A stretch of DNA of 64,000 nucleotides from an uncultured Bacteroidales bacterium (GTDB lineage: Bacteria; Bacteroidota; Bacteroidia; Bacteroidales; Muribaculaceae), in assembly GCA_947644715.1 (NCBI GenBank), contig CANSAP010000005.1, forward strand, positions 29,256-93,255. Direction: 5' to 3'. Below the pieces are notes generated by a model. The model did no database searches. It saw only the letters and a program-made list of their open reading frames with translations, and had not been told where the DNA came from. This document shows, in pieces, positions 62,521 to 64,000 of this stretch (its first letter is position 1; each line of letters begins with the position of its first letter). The translations under genes and the position numbers were made by a program.

Positions 62521-63834
62521 TTACTTCTTGGCTGCTGCGGGGTTCTCGGTAGTAGTGCCATTGGCGGCAAACTGCGCGATTTGCTCGTCAGTATAGCCGT
62601 AAGCCTTCAGCACCTCATCGGTATTCTCGCCCAGCGCGGGAGCAGGGCCGTAAGTAGGCTGGAAATTGCTCAGAGTGAACGGGCAACCCACAGTCACGAA
62701 CTCACCAATCTCACCACCCTGGTTAATGCGCACCAAAGTGTTGCCGTCATACAGACTCTCATCACTCATAATCTCCTTGGTGGAGAGCACAGGACCCACA
62801 GGCACACCCGCCTTGCCCAAAAGCTCCGTCACCTCAAACTTAGTCTTGTCAGCCGTCCACTCACCAATGCGCTTATAGATGGCCTGCTTATTGCGGTCAC
62901 GCGCATCGGCTGTGTTGAAATCCGGATTAGTCAGCCAGTCCGTAAAGCCCGTGGCCTGACAGAAAAGCTCGAAGTCCTTGGCTCCGCGCTGAAGCACGAT
63001 ATAGACAAAGTTATTAGCGTCAATCTCAGAGTCATAGCCACCGGCAGGCTTGCACTTATAAGTCCAGCCAAGCACACCACCACCCTCGATATTACCCGAG
63101 CGGGGCACACAGTCGCCGAACTTCCCGTCAGGATACTGCGGGAACTGAGTCAGATAGCCGATTTTCTCCAGCGTGAGCTGGTCACGCGTCTTAATGCGGC
63201 ACAGATTCAGACAGGCATTGTGCATACTCTGATAGACATAGCAACCCTCCCCCGTCTTGGTGCGCTGCTGAAGAGCAGCCAGCAGACCGATGAGCAGGTG
63301 CATACCCGTGTTAGAGTCACCCAGCGCTGCGCCGCTCTGAGTCGGCACATTATACTGACCCTCATACCAGCCCGTGGTCGAAGCCGCAGCCGCAGTCACC
63401 TGAGCGATAGGTTCATAAGCCTTCAGATTCGCATACTTTGACGAGAGAGGGAAACCCTTGATAGTGCCATAGATGCACTTAGGATTCAGCTTATGTACCT
63501 CCTCCCAGCTGAAGCCCAGCTTATCCATAGCGCCCGGGTGAAGATTCTCCACAAAGATATCAGCCGTCTCAAGCAACTTGGTCAGGATGGCTTTACCGTC
63601 AGGAGTCTTGGCATCCAGCGTCAGCGACTTCTTGTCACTGTTCAGCTGGAGATAATAATATGAAGGGAGATTGGGATTCCACTGAAGTTCCTTACGAGTG
63701 GCGTCACCCACACCCGGACGTTCAATCTTAATTACATCGGCACCGAGCCAAGCGAGCATCTGAGTGCATGACGGACCTGACTGTACCTCAGTAAAGTCAA
63801 TCACCTTAATTCCTTGAAGAGGGGCTGTGTTCAT
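62521..63834 (-). CDS. frc: formyl-CoA:oxalate CoA-transferase
   Basis: 437 aa. A class III CoA-transferase that moves CoA from formyl-CoA to oxalate. GIKVIDFTEVQSGPSCTQMLAWLGADVIKIERPGVGDATR is the family N-terminus; GDSNTGMHLLIGLLAAL contains the catalytic Asp (residue 173, Asp169 in O. formigenes numbering). VENLHPGAMDKLGFSWEEV and the Gly-rich loop segment SGNIEGGGVLGWTYKCK are also present; the loop is slightly altered from the GGGGQ of O. formigenes. First gene of the frc-oxc-AEC unit. No consensus promoter is evident immediately upstream; a 15-bp palindrome lies at 63958-63972. Confidence 0.94.
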   Translation of the reverse strand: MNTAPLQGIKVIDFTEVQSGPSCTQMLAWLGADVIKIERPGVGDATRKELQWNPNLPSYYYLQLNSDKKSLTLDAKTPDGKAILTKLLETADIFVENLHPGAMDKLGFSWEEVHKLNPKCIYGTIKGFPLSSKYANLKAYEPIAQVTAAAASTTGWYEGQYNVPTQSGAALGDSNTGMHLLIGLLAALQQRTKTGEGCYVYQSMHNACLNLCRIKTRDQLTLEKIGYLTQFPQYPDGKFGDCVPRSGNIEGGGVLGWTYKCKPAGGYDSEIDANNFVYIVLQRGAKDFELFCQATGFTDWLTNPDFNTADARDRNKQAIYKRIGEWTADKTKFEVTELLGKAGVPVGPVLSTKEIMSDESLYDGNTLVRINQGGEIGEFVTVGCPFTLSNFQPTYGPAPALGENTDEVLKAYGYTDEQIAQFAANGTTTENPAAAKK

Positions 63835-63957
63835 AATTCTTGCGTGTTTTTATAGATTAAATTATATGTTCTTCATAGCGGCCGCCCGCGGCGACCTTCG
63901 TAGTTAAAACATATTCACCCTGAAAAGGTTTACACACACCAATAATTTTAGAGTGTG

Positions 63958-63972
63958 AAGTCATCTTGACTT
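63958..63972. promoter_or_regulatory. 15-bp palindrome upstream of frc, candidate operator
   Basis: AAGTCA-TCT-TGACTT is the reverse complement of the palindrome at 5352-5366 upstream of the CstA-type gene. It lies about 124 bp upstream of the frc ATG, near the window edge. A shared regulator is inference. Confidence 0.35.
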
Positions 63973-64000
63973 ATTTTCAACATACAAAATACAATAAGGA

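Noticed and set aside
62464..63441. 325-residue plus-strand open frame opposite frc, and similar frames at 60703-61602 and 19707-20681
   Set aside because: They are antisense to frc, oxc and parC, whose catalytic motifs are clear. No signal, fold or family features in the antisense frames.

Overview
This window comes from a member of the Bacteroidales. The sequence shows many Bacteroidetes-type promoters (TTTG, about 20 bp, then TAnnTTTG), secreted proteins with type IX secretion (T9SS) C-terminal tails, tandem 'choice-of-anchor J' proteins, DUF3316 and TIGR02757 families, and a Bacteroidales-style clustering of tig, clpP and clpX. The fairly GC-rich coding sequence together with an frc-oxc oxalate cassette fits a Muribaculaceae-like (S24-7) gut commensal best; the family assignment is inference.

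Layout. 0-7 kb: a short RelA/SpoT enzyme, a PgpH-like 7TM-HD phosphodiesterase, a TPR/PD40 protein and a CstA-type carrier. 7-16 kb: three consecutive T9SS-type secreted proteins (two paralogous adhesin-like proteins and an M6 metalloprotease), then two lipoproteins. 16.0-16.6 kb: a gene-free repeat locus with a 197-bp nested palindrome followed by five 38-bp tandem units. 16.6-22.5 kb: a minus-strand operon parC, DUF3316, S41 protease, RsmF-like methyltransferase. 22.6-29.4 kb: TIGR02757, NDH-2, a META lipoprotein, an SGNH-like protein, YitT, an EamA transporter and a glycosyltransferase. 29.5-37.4 kb: a TonB-receptor-like barrel and the pyrG-yidC-RsmI-like-MBL operon. 37.6-38.0 kb: tRNA-Leu and tRNA-His. 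38-43 kb: acyltransferase, GH53 galactanase, tilS, glycosyltransferase and DUF1919, preceded by rpmH. 43-47.3 kb: a secreted protein, efp, a second glycosyltransferase and radC. 47.3-50.7 kb: an ECF sigma/anti-sigma-like operon whose sigma gene is frameshifted, with a MITE-like structured element inside it. 50.9-54.4 kb: tig, clpP, clpX. 54.5-58 kb: PP2C phosphatase, Hanks-type kinase and a small secreted protein. 58.0-58.3 kb: a second, half-size copy of the 16-kb repeat. 58.3-63.8 kb: an orphan TolC-like protein, then the oxalate cassette frc-oxc-AEC transporter.

How the parts relate. Stress and second-messenger signalling (RelA/SpoT, PgpH, kinase/phosphatase, ECF sigma) and proteostasis (trigger factor, ClpXP, YidC) are the main housekeeping themes. 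The oxalate cassette has the same gene set as E. coli yfdW-yfdU-yfdV and should convert oxalate to formate and CO2. The most unusual material is non-coding: the two related palindrome/tandem-repeat loci, both between convergent genes, and the element with 28-bp terminal inverted repeats at 49.1-49.3 kb.
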